Shown piece by piece: positions 53,024 to 61,523 of a stretch of 64,000 nucleotides of DNA. The notes below the pieces were generated by a model. It was not told the origin of the DNA. It ran no database searches and was given only the letters and a program-made list of their open reading frames with translations. Made by a program: the position numbers and the translations under genes. The stretch is from Pedobacter sp. ISL-64 (GTDB taxonomy: Bacteria > Bacteroidota > Bacteroidia > Sphingobacteriales > Sphingobacteriaceae), in contig NZ_JAGGPU010000023.1 in NCBI RefSeq assembly GCF_018613605.1, forward strand, positions 85,143-149,142. Direction: 5' to 3'. The first letter of the stretch is position 1. Every line of letters starts with the position of its first letter.

Positions 53024-54024
53024 CAGAATTCTCCTTCAACTTGATTTAAATCTTTCTCGAAAGCAGCTTGCTGCGGATCCTCTTTGAGGTAAAAAATAGA
53101 AACATATTCCTGCCTGGTGATATCCAGATCAAGCAGATTTACAATCCTTTTGATATTTACCCTGTGTTTTTGGCAAAACTGATCTGCAAATTCGAGTTCA
53201 AAATTGATCATGGGCTGCTCGTTGATGTGGGTTCCGGTTTGGTAAGCCTTTAATAGTCGGGCATTAGTCTGCGTACCTTTAAATTTAATCAGGAACAATT
53301 TATCAGGTTTGCCGATAAACTTTCTGAGGATAAAAGTTCCGAAAATACGGTAAAGTAGCAGCGTAAACGCACAGGTTAATAAAGGATGGCCAATACTCAT
53401 AAAACGCCAGCCCATGCCCTCACTTTCCGAATGATAAGAATAAACATAATAAGCAACAACAATGGCTGCAAAGCTTAGCCAGGCCAGGTTAGTAAGAACA
53501 ATAATCATTTTCTTCATGCTTACTTCTGTAGTGGCAAAAATAAAATAAGGGGCTTTGTTTACTTCTTTATCTAATAGGATACCAACGGTTTTACCAACTT
53601 CGTAGCGGCGCTCGTAGGGTTTTGAATCGTTTACATCAGTTTTTTGAGTAATAGTGCTGCCCACCAGGTTTTTAAACTGCAAAGTAAGTCCATAGCTATC
53701 GTAAGCTGCTCCTGATTTCAAGATTTTCGCCGATTTTAATATCTTGGCCTCACGCGGTTCGCCGGTGGTTTTAAGTTTTTCTATGTTCCGTTTGACCAAA
53801 AAGGGACGGACTACCCATTTCCGGTAATAACCAATTAACAATACAGTCCATAACAAGATAGATATGGCAAGCAAAGTAAGCGAATACCATGGATTGCTGT
53901 CCATCAGGTTGGGCATGTTCTCGCTTTTGATGTTGTAATATAACAACATAGGGAATGGGATAGCGAAAAACAGCATGTAAATGATCGAGAATATCGACAG
54001 TCCTTTGCTTATTTGGTAGTTCAT
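53023..54024 (-). CDS. Membrane protein of the duplicated module, DUF3592-like (copy A)
   Basis: 333 residues with two membrane pairs (about 10-70 and 175-235). Two soluble repeats, about 85-165 ('LQFKNLVGSTITQKTDVNDS', 'RRYEVGKTVGILLDKE') and about 250-320 ('FKGTQTNARLLKAYQTGTHI', 'NFELEFADQF'), resemble DUF3592-type beta domains, but this is a weak match. It is a clear paralogue of the protein at 55932. Overlaps neighbours by one base on both sides, so it is translationally coupled. Function unknown. Confidence 0.75.
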   Translation of the reverse strand: MNYQISKGLSIFSIIYMLFFAIPFPMLLYYNIKSENMPNLMDSNPWYSLTLLAISILLWTVLLIGYYRKWVVRPFLVKRNIEKLKTTGEPREAKILKSAKILKSGAAYDSYGLTLQFKNLVGSTITQKTDVNDSKPYERRYEVGKTVGILLDKEVNKAPYFIFATTEVSMKKMIIVLTNLAWLSFAAIVVAYYVYSYHSESEGMGWRFMSIGHPLLTCAFTLLLYRIFGTFILRKFIGKPDKLFLIKFKGTQTNARLLKAYQTGTHINEQPMINFELEFADQFCQKHRVNIKRIVNLLDLDITRQEYVSIFYLKEDPQQAAFEKDLNQVEGEF

Positions 54025-54956
54025 TACTGCTTATTTAATTTTAATATTTTGTATTGTTCAAAACTTTGGTTCATAGCGGTATAAAATGCGGCATAAGTTT
54101 CATCATTAAAAGAAATAGTAGCCACCCATTGTTTTTGCTCTGCCCATTCAAGGCTTTCGTAATGCTCCAGTTGCCTCAACAAGGCATAAAATTTATTTTT
54201 TAAACCATACTTCGAGTCAAAAGAGCTAAGCATAAATTTACGCAACTGTTCGTTTTGTATTAATTGGCTTTCCCATAAATGGCTGTTTAATGCGGTTTGT
54301 ACAAACGTCAATACACTATCAACATTATTTGTTAGGGGCTGCACATGGTTAATCAGGTAATGATGGTCATTTAGCCATTTTATTACCATTAAAATTAAGT
54401 TTACTTCGTAGTTCCACTTACGATCAAATTCTGTGGCGTGATACAATTCGTAAGTTTCTTTTACAGCGGCAAAATAACCACTGAGCCTATTTTCTGTAGA
54501 TATCAGACTCACAATGATATCTACATGCTTATTAAATGGGAAGTATATGCTTGGGTATTTTTTGCTCTGATCAAATTTACCGAAATGGTTTTCGATGCTT
54601 TCCAAACTGCTATCAGGTGGCGGACTAACATTCCAAAAGCTATCGGGTTCTTTTCGTTGCCGCTTTTGGTAGAGCTTGCCGTCAAAAACAATTTGGGTTA
54701 GATATAGAAGGTATTTTTTTCCTTCTTTAAGCACTGGGAAATCTTCATTTAAGACCTCTGATTTGAAATGGCAGGAAAATCCCCATTCTTTATCATTTAA
54801 GCCACCACTATTTTTGATGCCAAGGGGCGTGGTGCTATTGGGTTTCATAATTGGCACCGACTGTGGAAGTACCAGGTTGCGTTGCGCAAAGAAACTGATG
54901 ATATTTGGATCGGTTACGGGTAACCCCAATAAGGCTAATAAATTTTGTTGTGTCAT
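54024..54956 (-). CDS. Hypothetical 310-residue protein in the module cluster
   Basis: Soluble, no signal peptide. N-terminal 'LLALLGLPVTDPNIISFFAQ' and 'PLGIKNSGGLNDKEWGFSCH' give the look of an immunity-type or partner protein, and the middle is helix-rich ('YHATEFDRKWNYEVNLILMV'). I do not recognise a family. It sits between the paralogous PH-like protein (54978) and the membrane protein (53023), overlapping the latter by one base, so it is part of the operon. Function unknown. Confidence 0.65.
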   Translation of the reverse strand: MTQQNLLALLGLPVTDPNIISFFAQRNLVLPQSVPIMKPNSTTPLGIKNSGGLNDKEWGFSCHFKSEVLNEDFPVLKEGKKYLLYLTQIVFDGKLYQKRQRKEPDSFWNVSPPPDSSLESIENHFGKFDQSKKYPSIYFPFNKHVDIIVSLISTENRLSGYFAAVKETYELYHATEFDRKWNYEVNLILMVIKWLNDHHYLINHVQPLTNNVDSVLTFVQTALNSHLWESQLIQNEQLRKFMLSSFDSKYGLKNKFYALLRQLEHYESLEWAEQKQWVATISFNDETYAAFYTAMNQSFEQYKILKLNKQ

Positions 54957-54977
54957 AAGGTAGGCGCTTAATTTTAA

Positions 54978-55475
54978 TTATGATCTTCCATTACCTCTGG
55001 TAAATTTTTCTATTTCAGTTAAAACTTCGTTTTCAAATGCCTCTTGCCTGATCTCACTTTTACGGTTAGTGCCAAATGGCTGACTAATGGCGAAACTTTT
55101 GCCATATTTATTCTGTTTATGCGATAGGGCATAATGCAGCAGGCCATCTTCCTGTATATGAATGATATGGATATCGTCGAGCCCCATTATTTTACGCATA
55201 TATAAGCCAGGGATTTTTCGGTACACCAGCCGGGTATATTCATCAAAAATATAGGTAACATTAAAGTGGAATATAAAATCGTATACCGCTGTAATGGTAG
55301 CCACCATACCAATGGCCATTACTGCCCATTTGGTATCGTGATGAAGATTAAGCAGGGGTACCACTATAAATATGGCTGCGGCTACCCCTGCAAAAAATAA
55401 AACTTTCCCCTTGTAATCGCGTTTGGGCTGGAAACTTAATTTTCCACTTTCTACTTTTAGGTTATATGCTGTCAT
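54978..55475 (-). CDS. Membrane-anchored PH-like protein (copy A)
   Basis: 165 residues from the ATG at 55475 (an upstream ATG at 55538 reads through the gap and was rejected). Two membrane helices (about 25-70, 'VLFFAGVAAAIFIVVPLLNL', 'AVMAIGMVATITAVYDFIFH') and a C-terminal beta domain ('VTYIFDEYTRLVYRKIPGLY', 'DDIHIIHIQEDGLLHYALSH') as in bacterial PH-like/YcxB-type proteins. Paralogue of the protein at 57036. Function unknown. Confidence 0.65.
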   Translation of the reverse strand: MTAYNLKVESGKLSFQPKRDYKGKVLFFAGVAAAIFIVVPLLNLHHDTKWAVMAIGMVATITAVYDFIFHFNVTYIFDEYTRLVYRKIPGLYMRKIMGLDDIHIIHIQEDGLLHYALSHKQNKYGKSFAISQPFGTNRKSEIRQEAFENEVLTEIEKFTRGNGRS

Positions 55476-55539
55476 TTTGTATAGGTGTTTATCGCTAACT
55501 AGTGAATCCGTTGCCAAAGGAAATTTTCCTGGCACCAAC

Positions 55540-55935
55540 TTAATCCTTCTTCTTGCGGTTTGCCTTTTCCCTTATTTTTTGAAGATTTACATCCTTCAAA
55601 AACTCGTTTACCTTTTCCTGCATTTCGGCGCTGGGGTTAGCTTTATTGTTTTTTTGTATCGCATCTATATTTTTGAAAAGTGCAGCGGCTTTTTCTTGCA
55701 TTCCGATCATGTTCACCGCATCGCCGTTTATAATTACATCATGGTTTTGCAGCTGTATATTGCTCCTGGTAGTGGTTACAGTAGAACCATTTGTTTGTTC
55801 CGGTTTCTGTGCCTGTTTTTTTATAGCGGCCTCACTTGGGTTAAAGGTATTGTCGATGCTATTTCTTACTTGTTTACAGCCACATAATATCGAAACGCCG
55901 GTTAACAGGCCAACGCATAAGGTTAGTGCTTTCAT
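55540..55935 (-). CDS. Hypothetical lipoprotein of the duplicated module (short form)
   Basis: 131 residues; lipobox Cys20 ('SILCGC'). 'KQVRNSIDNTFNPSEA', 'VIINGDAVNMIGMQEKAAAL' and 'EMQEKVNEFLKDVNLQKI' align with the long lipoprotein at 52142, ending in a basic tail ('KANRKKKD') where the long form continues. It overlaps the membrane-protein gene (55932) by 4 bp, just as copy A overlaps its lipoprotein. Function unknown. Confidence 0.75.
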   Translation of the reverse strand: MKALTLCVGLLTGVSILCGCKQVRNSIDNTFNPSEAAIKKQAQKPEQTNGSTVTTTRSNIQLQNHDVIINGDAVNMIGMQEKAAALFKNIDAIQKNNKANPSAEMQEKVNEFLKDVNLQKIREKANRKKKD

Positions 55936-56915
55936 AAATCAACGTTTAGTTCGTTTAAATCGCTGGCAAATGCAATCTGTTTCGGGTCTTTTTGCAGGTA
56001 AAAAATAGCTATTTCCTTTTGCCGGGTACTGCCTAAGTCTAACAGGTCTACTATTTTTTTTATCGTAATGCCATGTTTTTGGTGGTTGTGATCGGTAAAT
56101 TCGAGTTCGAATGCCACCATAGGCTGTTCGTTTATATAGGTGCCGGTTTGCCATGAGCTGATTAATGCTGCTTTTGCGGGCAATCCATTATATTTAATTA
56201 AAAAATCATTTTGTGGATCTTGATGCGCCAAATAGCCAAACAGCTTTTCTATAATATTGATATTATTGAACAATAGCATTGCTGCGCAGGTAACAATGGG
56301 ATGATAACAGGTAACAAAGCGCCAGCCCATTCCTTCGTTCTCTGTTTGGTAAGCATAGTAAAAATAACCTGCAACGAGCGCCAAAATAGCAAACCAGCCC
56401 GCATGGAACAATAGTATAACAGACTTCTTAATATTGGCTTCGAAGGTAGAGAGTATAACAAGCGGATAATCTTTAGGATTTGGGTTAACAATAACTTCTA
56501 CCTTATTTCCTTCCTCGAACTTACGCTCCTGAGGCTTGGTATCGTTAACTGTAAGTTTTTGTTCTATATACGCACCAACAAAATTTTTAAAAGATAAATT
56601 AAGTACGTAGGTATTGTAGCCTGCATTTGGAACCGATTTATCGATCTGGCTTAAGATCACGGCTTCGCATTTTATCCCTGTATTTTTAAGACGCTCAATT
56701 TTTTTTACGACCGCAAAGACTGTTAATATCCAGCTTTTATAATAGCCTGCTAATAAAACCACCCAAAGGATAATGGCCAGGCTGAGTAAAGCCAGGGCCA
56801 GTAATGGGTTGGCTTCTGCCAGATTTGGCGGGTCATCACTTTTTATACCATAATAGATGATCATTGGGAAAGGGATTGCATAAAATAGCGAGAATAGTTT
56901 CCAGAATATTGACAT
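55932..56915 (-). CDS. Membrane protein of the duplicated module, DUF3592-like (copy B)
   Basis: 327 residues; same architecture as the protein at 53023 ('IPFPMIIYYGIKSDDPPNLA', 'NEGMGWRFVTCYHPIVTCAA', 'LISSWQTGTYINEQPMVAFE' versus matching segments there). Two membrane pairs and two DUF3592-like soluble repeats. Paralogy along the whole length shows a segmental duplication that includes the lipoprotein gene on its 3' side. Function unknown. Confidence 0.75.
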   Translation of the reverse strand: MSIFWKLFSLFYAIPFPMIIYYGIKSDDPPNLAEANPLLALALLSLAIILWVVLLAGYYKSWILTVFAVVKKIERLKNTGIKCEAVILSQIDKSVPNAGYNTYVLNLSFKNFVGAYIEQKLTVNDTKPQERKFEEGNKVEVIVNPNPKDYPLVILSTFEANIKKSVILLFHAGWFAILALVAGYFYYAYQTENEGMGWRFVTCYHPIVTCAAMLLFNNINIIEKLFGYLAHQDPQNDFLIKYNGLPAKAALISSWQTGTYINEQPMVAFELEFTDHNHQKHGITIKKIVDLLDLGSTRQKEIAIFYLQKDPKQIAFASDLNELNVDL

Positions 56916-57035
56916 GTTGATGTGGTTCTTATTGTACTTGTTTATTAATATGTTAACCTGTCCATTTACCCATAGCTATTCGACCCATTTTAACGGCACC
57001 AGTTAATGGTTACCTGCTTTGTCATTGAATATATA

Positions 57036-57500
57036 TTACGAGGGTAATCCCATTATTTCACTTATTTCTTCATTCAGCCTTTGCAGGGGTTTTGCTGTGA
57101 AATAACTCTGCCACAATAAAATGTGCTTTGTTTTATTGCCTTTGTTCATCACCAAAATAGCCTGTATAGCAACCGTAATAAAATAGCTTTTTTGTTTTGA
57201 GATCAGGAAATGATCAAAGTCATCAAAACTATAACTAGTAGGCGAACTGAAAAAGAAAACCTTGCGCTGTATCTCCCGGTTATGGTTATCGAAAGTTAAA
57301 ACTGCTGTTGCGCGCAGTATAGCCATTGCACCTACAAACACAAAAAAAGCAATGTATAAAGGGTTAGCTTTACTGGTACTATAAATCAGGATAGCTATAA
57401 TGGCTGCCAGCGAAAAAAAGGCAATAATGTAGAACAGACCCTTTTGTACCTTAAGTGTATAGGTATTGCCTTGCTGTTCGAAATGTTTCAATGTTTGCAT
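57036..57500 (-). CDS. Membrane-anchored PH-like protein (copy B)
   Basis: 154 residues with two membrane helices (about 24-65, 'GLFYIIAFFSLAAIIAILIY', 'LYIAFFVFVGAMAILRATAV') and a beta domain ('LTFDNHNREIQRKVFFFSS', 'FDHFLISKQKSYFITVAIQA'), the same plan as the gene at 54978 but with low identity. Gap to the next gene (57504) is 3 bp. Function unknown. Confidence 0.65.
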   Translation of the reverse strand: MQTLKHFEQQGNTYTLKVQKGLFYIIAFFSLAAIIAILIYSTSKANPLYIAFFVFVGAMAILRATAVLTFDNHNREIQRKVFFFSSPTSYSFDDFDHFLISKQKSYFITVAIQAILVMNKGNKTKHILLWQSYFTAKPLQRLNEEISEIMGLPS

Positions 57501-57503
57501 CTT

Positions 57504-57890
57504 TTAAGTTTTATTTAGTAAAGGGTTAATTATTACATCTTGATTTCCCTCATCATCTGCTTCTAAATAGGGTTTCCAGTTTAATTTTTCGGCTACTTCT
57601 AATAAAGCATTCGTATAAATCTGATCTATATCTGTGCCCTTGGCACAAACAATCGCGATTAGATTGATTAAGTCTATTTTTTTAGTTGAGGAAACAAAAT
57701 CCCCGTCTTTTGTTTCTACCAGTGTAATATTAATCCAGGGGAAATGATCTGCGTTGCTTAAAGTTTTGTTATCATCCTGTACAAAATTACCTGTCTGCAA
57801 CAGCACACCTATTGCGGTTTCAGTTTCTACTTTTTGGCTATACTCCCTATCACTTTTTATATTGTAATAATTATATCTGTCGCTCCACAT
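57504..57890 (-). CDS. Hypothetical 128-residue soluble protein
   Basis: No signal or membrane segment; a beta-helical mix ('HFPWINITLVETKDGDFVSS', 'IDQIYTNALLEVAEKLNW'). Not recognised. The SUKH gene starts only 6 bp upstream, so it is probably co-translated and part of the same cluster. It might be a small immunity-type protein, but that is a guess from context. Confidence 0.55.
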   Translation of the reverse strand: MWSDRYNYYNIKSDREYSQKVETETAIGVLLQTGNFVQDDNKTLSNADHFPWINITLVETKDGDFVSSTKKIDLINLIAIVCAKGTDIDQIYTNALLEVAEKLNWKPYLEADDEGNQDVIINPLLNKT

Positions 57891-57896
57891 GTTTTT

Positions 57897-58523
57897 TTAT
57901 TCCCCTAGTTCCCTCCGGTTAGCCAAAAGGCCTTCCTGTAACTGATCTATAATGCGCAGCATTATGGCTTCGAAGGTTTCGGTAGCCAAACTCTTATGGG
58001 TTAGCGGAATCAGGTAATGGTCTAAAAAATCAGATATATTATCCTGATGGTAACGCACCGTTCCGAAATTTCCATTGCTATCAAAATACAGGTAATCGGC
58101 TTCTTCAAACCCCCAATTGGTTCGGTACAGGCCAAAACATTTATAGTTGCTGTTTAAATAATGCAACTGCGCTTTGTTTAAGTAATTATCCTCTTCCAGT
58201 TCCTGCCTATCGTTTATCCAGCAAAATTTAATGTAATCTACTATTCCGAGCGATTGGCAACGGTACCATTTGTTTTGATGGTTTATACTTTCTATTAAGC
58301 TTTGGGCCGAATCGATGCTTAACGCAAAAAGTTCATCATCATAGGGTTTAAGGCTGCCCAGTTGGCTGTAAAAGGATACTAAATCTGCTGGGACAGGAAT
58401 TTCGAAGTAAGTTTTTAGCTGTTCCATTTCAGCTGCTGTAGCCGCATCATGGAAAGAGATTTGCTTGTACGGGCCTGCTACTTGATTAAATGCGGTTATA
58501 CGGTTTTCAATTTTCTGTATCAT
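57897..58523 (-). CDS. SMI1/KNR4 (SUKH) family protein
   Basis: 208 residues. The SUKH core is visible: 'ATAAEMEQLKTYFEIPVPAD', 'LVSFYSQLGSLKPYDDELF', 'YRTNWGFEEADYLYFDSNG'. In bacteria SUKH proteins are frequently immunity proteins against toxin effectors; others are standalone. No toxin gene is recognisable in the cluster. Spacing to the next gene downstream is 6 bp and 54 bp to the lipoprotein upstream. Confidence 0.82.
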   Translation of the reverse strand: MIQKIENRITAFNQVAGPYKQISFHDAATAAEMEQLKTYFEIPVPADLVSFYSQLGSLKPYDDELFALSIDSAQSLIESINHQNKWYRCQSLGIVDYIKFCWINDRQELEEDNYLNKAQLHYLNSNYKCFGLYRTNWGFEEADYLYFDSNGNFGTVRYHQDNISDFLDHYLIPLTHKSLATETFEAIMLRIIDQLQEGLLANRRELGE

Positions 58524-58577
58524 AGTGAACTATTGAATGAGGGAATGACGAATGATTGATTGAATATATCCCAGTAA

Positions 58578-59105
58578 CTAAAAGGGCATCTTTTCTACTT
58601 CAATTCCGTTTTCTTTAGCATATACATCTGCAAGTTTCCATAGCTTCTCGTATTTCTTAATAAATATGTCGTAGCTTTTGGTATCCACTTTAACTAATAC
58701 GGCATTAATCTTATCCTCAGGTTCATGGTTATCTATCATCTTGGCTACTTGCAGGTGTTCTGTTTTGTAACTGGCTAAAACATAAGTATACAAGTCTTTA
58801 GAAGCATTTAACATAGCTTCTGTTTTGGCCGTAGGCTTTAGTTTTTTTACTTTCTCCAAGTCCTTTTCAGCGCTGGCAATCGCATTCTGCAGGTACTTTT
58901 CGCAATTGGTTACTTTACCAGGGCCGGTTACGCTTTTGAGATAAATTTGATAACCTTCAAAATAGTAGGTGCCAAAGCGCGATACCCCATTGGTATTCAA
59001 TGCTGCCCGATCAAAATATTCTTCGGGCGTGTTAAACGAAAATTCGCATGCGGTGATGGTCAGGACCATCACCATTAGCATGACATTTTTGATGTTGAGG
59101 CGCAT
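58578..59105 (-). CDS. Hypothetical helical lipoprotein
   Basis: 175 residues from the ATG at 59105; an upstream start at 59162 would overlap the preceding gene much more. Lipoprotein signal with Cys20 ('VLTITAC'). The rest is helical, with 'NCEKYLQNAIASAEKDLEKV' and 'YDIFIKKYEKLWKLADVYAK', and no family recognised. First gene after the DUF4870-like one in the cluster. Function unknown. Confidence 0.7.
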   Translation of the reverse strand: MRLNIKNVMLMVMVLTITACEFSFNTPEEYFDRAALNTNGVSRFGTYYFEGYQIYLKSVTGPGKVTNCEKYLQNAIASAEKDLEKVKKLKPTAKTEAMLNASKDLYTYVLASYKTEHLQVAKMIDNHEPEDKINAVLVKVDTKSYDIFIKKYEKLWKLADVYAKENGIEVEKMPF

Positions 59106-59115
59106 AAGCTTCTTT

Positions 59116-59445
59116 TTAATATTTACCAGCAAATGAAGATTTGTCTTCGAACCATTTACCAATAAGTGGAACAGGTTTTAATGCACCATTGGCCGCATTG
59201 ATAATGCCCATAATCCATAGAATGATAAAAGCATAACCAACAAGGCCCAAGAATGATAAACTAGGTACTATGCTGGCAATAATGGTAAATGCAATATTGA
59301 AAATGATACTGACTATCGCCAGGCCTAACGACTGTCTCAAGTGATATTTAAGCAAGGTATCAGCTTTATCTTTTCCCATAAAATAAGCTACTAACCAACC
59401 AATAATGGTGATGTAAGAAATGATTGAAAGGGTTTTGTTGTCCAT
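59116..59445 (-). CDS. DUF4870/Tic20-like small membrane protein
   Basis: 109 residues with three to four membrane helices: 'LSIISYITIIGWLVAYFMG', 'YHLRQSLGLAIVSIIFNI', 'LGLVGYAFIILWIMGIINAA'. Short loop 'HLRQS' and the closing 'GALKPVPLIGKWFEDK' are typical of DUF4870. It is the first gene of the minus-strand cluster and faces the divergent TPR regulator across 230 bp. Function unknown. Confidence 0.8.
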   Translation of the reverse strand: MDNKTLSIISYITIIGWLVAYFMGKDKADTLLKYHLRQSLGLAIVSIIFNIAFTIIASIVPSLSFLGLVGYAFIILWIMGIINAANGALKPVPLIGKWFEDKSSFAGKY

Positions 59446-59675
59446 GATTTAATGTTTTTAGATTGAAAAATTATTTAGGTCAAATTTGAGGCTAATCATC
59501 ATCATCTAAAAGAATTTGCCACCTACAGAACATCTACTGTGTTTTAATAAAACGTCTACAATACATCTACAGGTATTCTTAAGTTATTGTTAGTTAGTGT
59601 TTTATGTTTTTTAGTTGTTTTCAGCTTTTGTCTACAATTTTACCCAAGCTCCAATCTTTATACTAATTTTACGAT
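59446..59675. promoter_or_regulatory. Divergent regulatory region with helically phased (C/T)CTAC repeats
   Basis: Between the cluster and the divergent regulator. CTAC-type motifs occur at 59522 (CCTAC), 59533, 59555, 59566 (TCTAC) with spacings of 11, 22 and 11 bp, that is on one face of the helix; another TCTAC is at 59631. The arrangement suits a dimer or multimer DNA-binding protein, plausibly the adjacent regulator. No exact -7 box was found for either side. Confidence 0.55.
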
Positions 59676-61523
59676 ATGAAGTATCTGGTTTTTAAAAACA
59701 TATTACTCTTGATTGGGATAGTTATAGGTTGTTATACGGCCCAGGCGCAAAGCTTATTGGATAGTACAGCGCTCGATAATTTAAGTGAGAAGGATAAACC
59801 AGCCCTGCTTACGCAGTTGGCAGAAAGATATAGGGTTAATGCAAACTATTCAGCCGCAATTGTAAAGGCGCAACAAAGTGTAAGTTTGGCAATAAAACTC
59901 AAAAACGCTACCGAAGCCACAAAAGCATATGCCATGCTGGTTAATGTTTATGCAAATACGAAGCAGTTTGCTTTGCTGAAAAAAACAAGCGATACCACTT
60001 TTTCTATTGGGCAACAGGCAAAACAGCCTATTGCCTTAGCTTATGCTTATTACGCACAAGCTTTATTTTACAATGCTATCGACAATAATGAATTGGTAAC
60101 TAAGTATTGCCAGATGGGGCTTAAAATGTTGGATAAAAAATACGATCCTTATCTTACTGCTAAAATATATTACCAGTTATATGCACTGAATACGAGGTGG
60201 GACGATGTAAAAAATGTAAATAAATATGCTCAAAAGGCCACTGAAAGTGCACTTAAAACTACCGACTATAACCTATTGAGTAACTGTTATATTGCGCTGT
60301 CGGTAGCTGCTGATTACAATTTTGTAGCAACTAAAAGAGAATTACAGCGGGATAGCATTATTTACTACTTAAATAAAGTGCAAGATCTTTATAAACAGTA
60401 CCCTCAATACGTTGCCAGAAAAACATACGCTATGGCTTGCATCAATAGTGCAGATTATTATTTGAAATACTTCCCTGATACAGATCAGGCTGCGAAAGCA
60501 AATGCCATTCGGTACGCAAATATGGCCAACGAGGTAATGAGAGGAGTACTGAATGGGGAAGAGGTTAGGGCGAGCAGTTTGGGTATTTTGAGCGAATACG
60601 CCAAAAGAGATAAAAATACAGCCATGACTGAAGGGTATTTACAGGAGGCTTACAGTATGATGAAAGACCAGCAAGCGCCATATTACTACACACTGATCAA
60701 TATTGTAATGGCATTATCCAGCTTTTATGAGCAAAATGGCAATTACGCAAAGGCACTTGAGTTTCAGAAAAAAGCAACAGCATACAACAGTAAACTCTTT
60801 GATCAGAAGCAGGCTTTGAATGCCCAAAAACTAGAAGTACAATACGAAACTGAAAAAAAAAACAATGAGGTAAAGCTGTTAAAGCAGAGCGAAAAATATG
60901 CGCAGCAGCAAAAGTACCTGTACATTGGTATTGCCATTGCTTCGCTGTTGGGGCTAATATTCATGTTCAGGTCTTACCATTTTAGGTTAAGATATTCCTT
61001 ACAACGCGAAAAACAGCTGCACCTGGAAAAACAGGATGCTGAATTGCAGATGAAACTCGAAAAAGAAGAGCGGGCAAGGCTGAGAGCTGAGCAGCAATTA
61101 TTGGAAAGTCAGCAACAACAGTTGCAGAAAGAAGTAATGGCCAGCCAATTGCAGCTGGAACATAAAAAAGAGATGCTTTTTCAGATCAAGGAAAAATTTA
61201 GTGACAACCATCAACTGAATATTAATAAAATCTGGAATGAAGAGTTGCTTTTGGATAACGATTTTGAGGAAGCAAAATTTCAGATCCAACAGGTACATCC
61301 AGAATTTTTCTCTCTGTTAAATCAACAGGCACAACAAAAACTCACTGCACTCGATCTGAAACTCTGTGCTTACCTGCACCTGAAGATGGATACCAAAAAA
61401 ATTGCCCAGTTGATGCATATCGAAGCCAAAAGCGTGCGCATGAGCCGCTACCGGATTAAACAAAAGTTAGGTTTAGGGAAAGACGGCGATCTTAATCTGT
61501 TTCTTCAGCATTTAGGTCATTAA
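59676..61523 (+). CDS. Membrane-anchored TPR regulator with C-terminal helix-turn-helix
   Basis: 615 residues. Signal/anchor (1-25, 'VIGCYTAQA|Q'), TPR-like helical repeats outside the cytoplasm (about 45-395), a membrane helix (about 410-430, 'YLYIGIAIASLLGLIFMF'), a cytoplasmic coiled coil (about 440-515, Q/E/K-rich), and a C-terminal helix-turn-helix ('LTALDLKLCAYLHLKMDTKK', 'SVRMSRYRIKQKLGLGKD'). A sensor whose DNA-binding part is tethered to the membrane, as known in Bacteroidota regulators of this type. It is divergent from the 52-59.4 kb cluster and a candidate for controlling it. Confidence 0.88.
   Translation: MKYLVFKNILLLIGIVIGCYTAQAQSLLDSTALDNLSEKDKPALLTQLAERYRVNANYSAAIVKAQQSVSLAIKLKNATEATKAYAMLVNVYANTKQFALLKKTSDTTFSIGQQAKQPIALAYAYYAQALFYNAIDNNELVTKYCQMGLKMLDKKYDPYLTAKIYYQLYALNTRWDDVKNVNKYAQKATESALKTTDYNLLSNCYIALSVAADYNFVATKRELQRDSIIYYLNKVQDLYKQYPQYVARKTYAMACINSADYYLKYFPDTDQAAKANAIRYANMANEVMRGVLNGEEVRASSLGILSEYAKRDKNTAMTEGYLQEAYSMMKDQQAPYYYTLINIVMALSSFYEQNGNYAKALEFQKKATAYNSKLFDQKQALNAQKLEVQYETEKKNNEVKLLKQSEKYAQQQKYLYIGIAIASLLGLIFMFRSYHFRLRYSLQREKQLHLEKQDAELQMKLEKEERARLRAEQQLLESQQQQLQKEVMASQLQLEHKKEMLFQIKEKFSDNHQLNINKIWNEELLLDNDFEEAKFQIQQVHPEFFSLLNQQAQQKLTALDLKLCAYLHLKMDTKKIAQLMHIEAKSVRMSRYRIKQKLGLGKDGDLNLFLQHLGH

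Noticed and set aside
52142..59445. Type VI secretion or phage-tail cluster
   Set aside because: No sheath, tube, baseplate or ClpV-like protein is present; only membrane, lipoprotein and SUKH proteins are seen.
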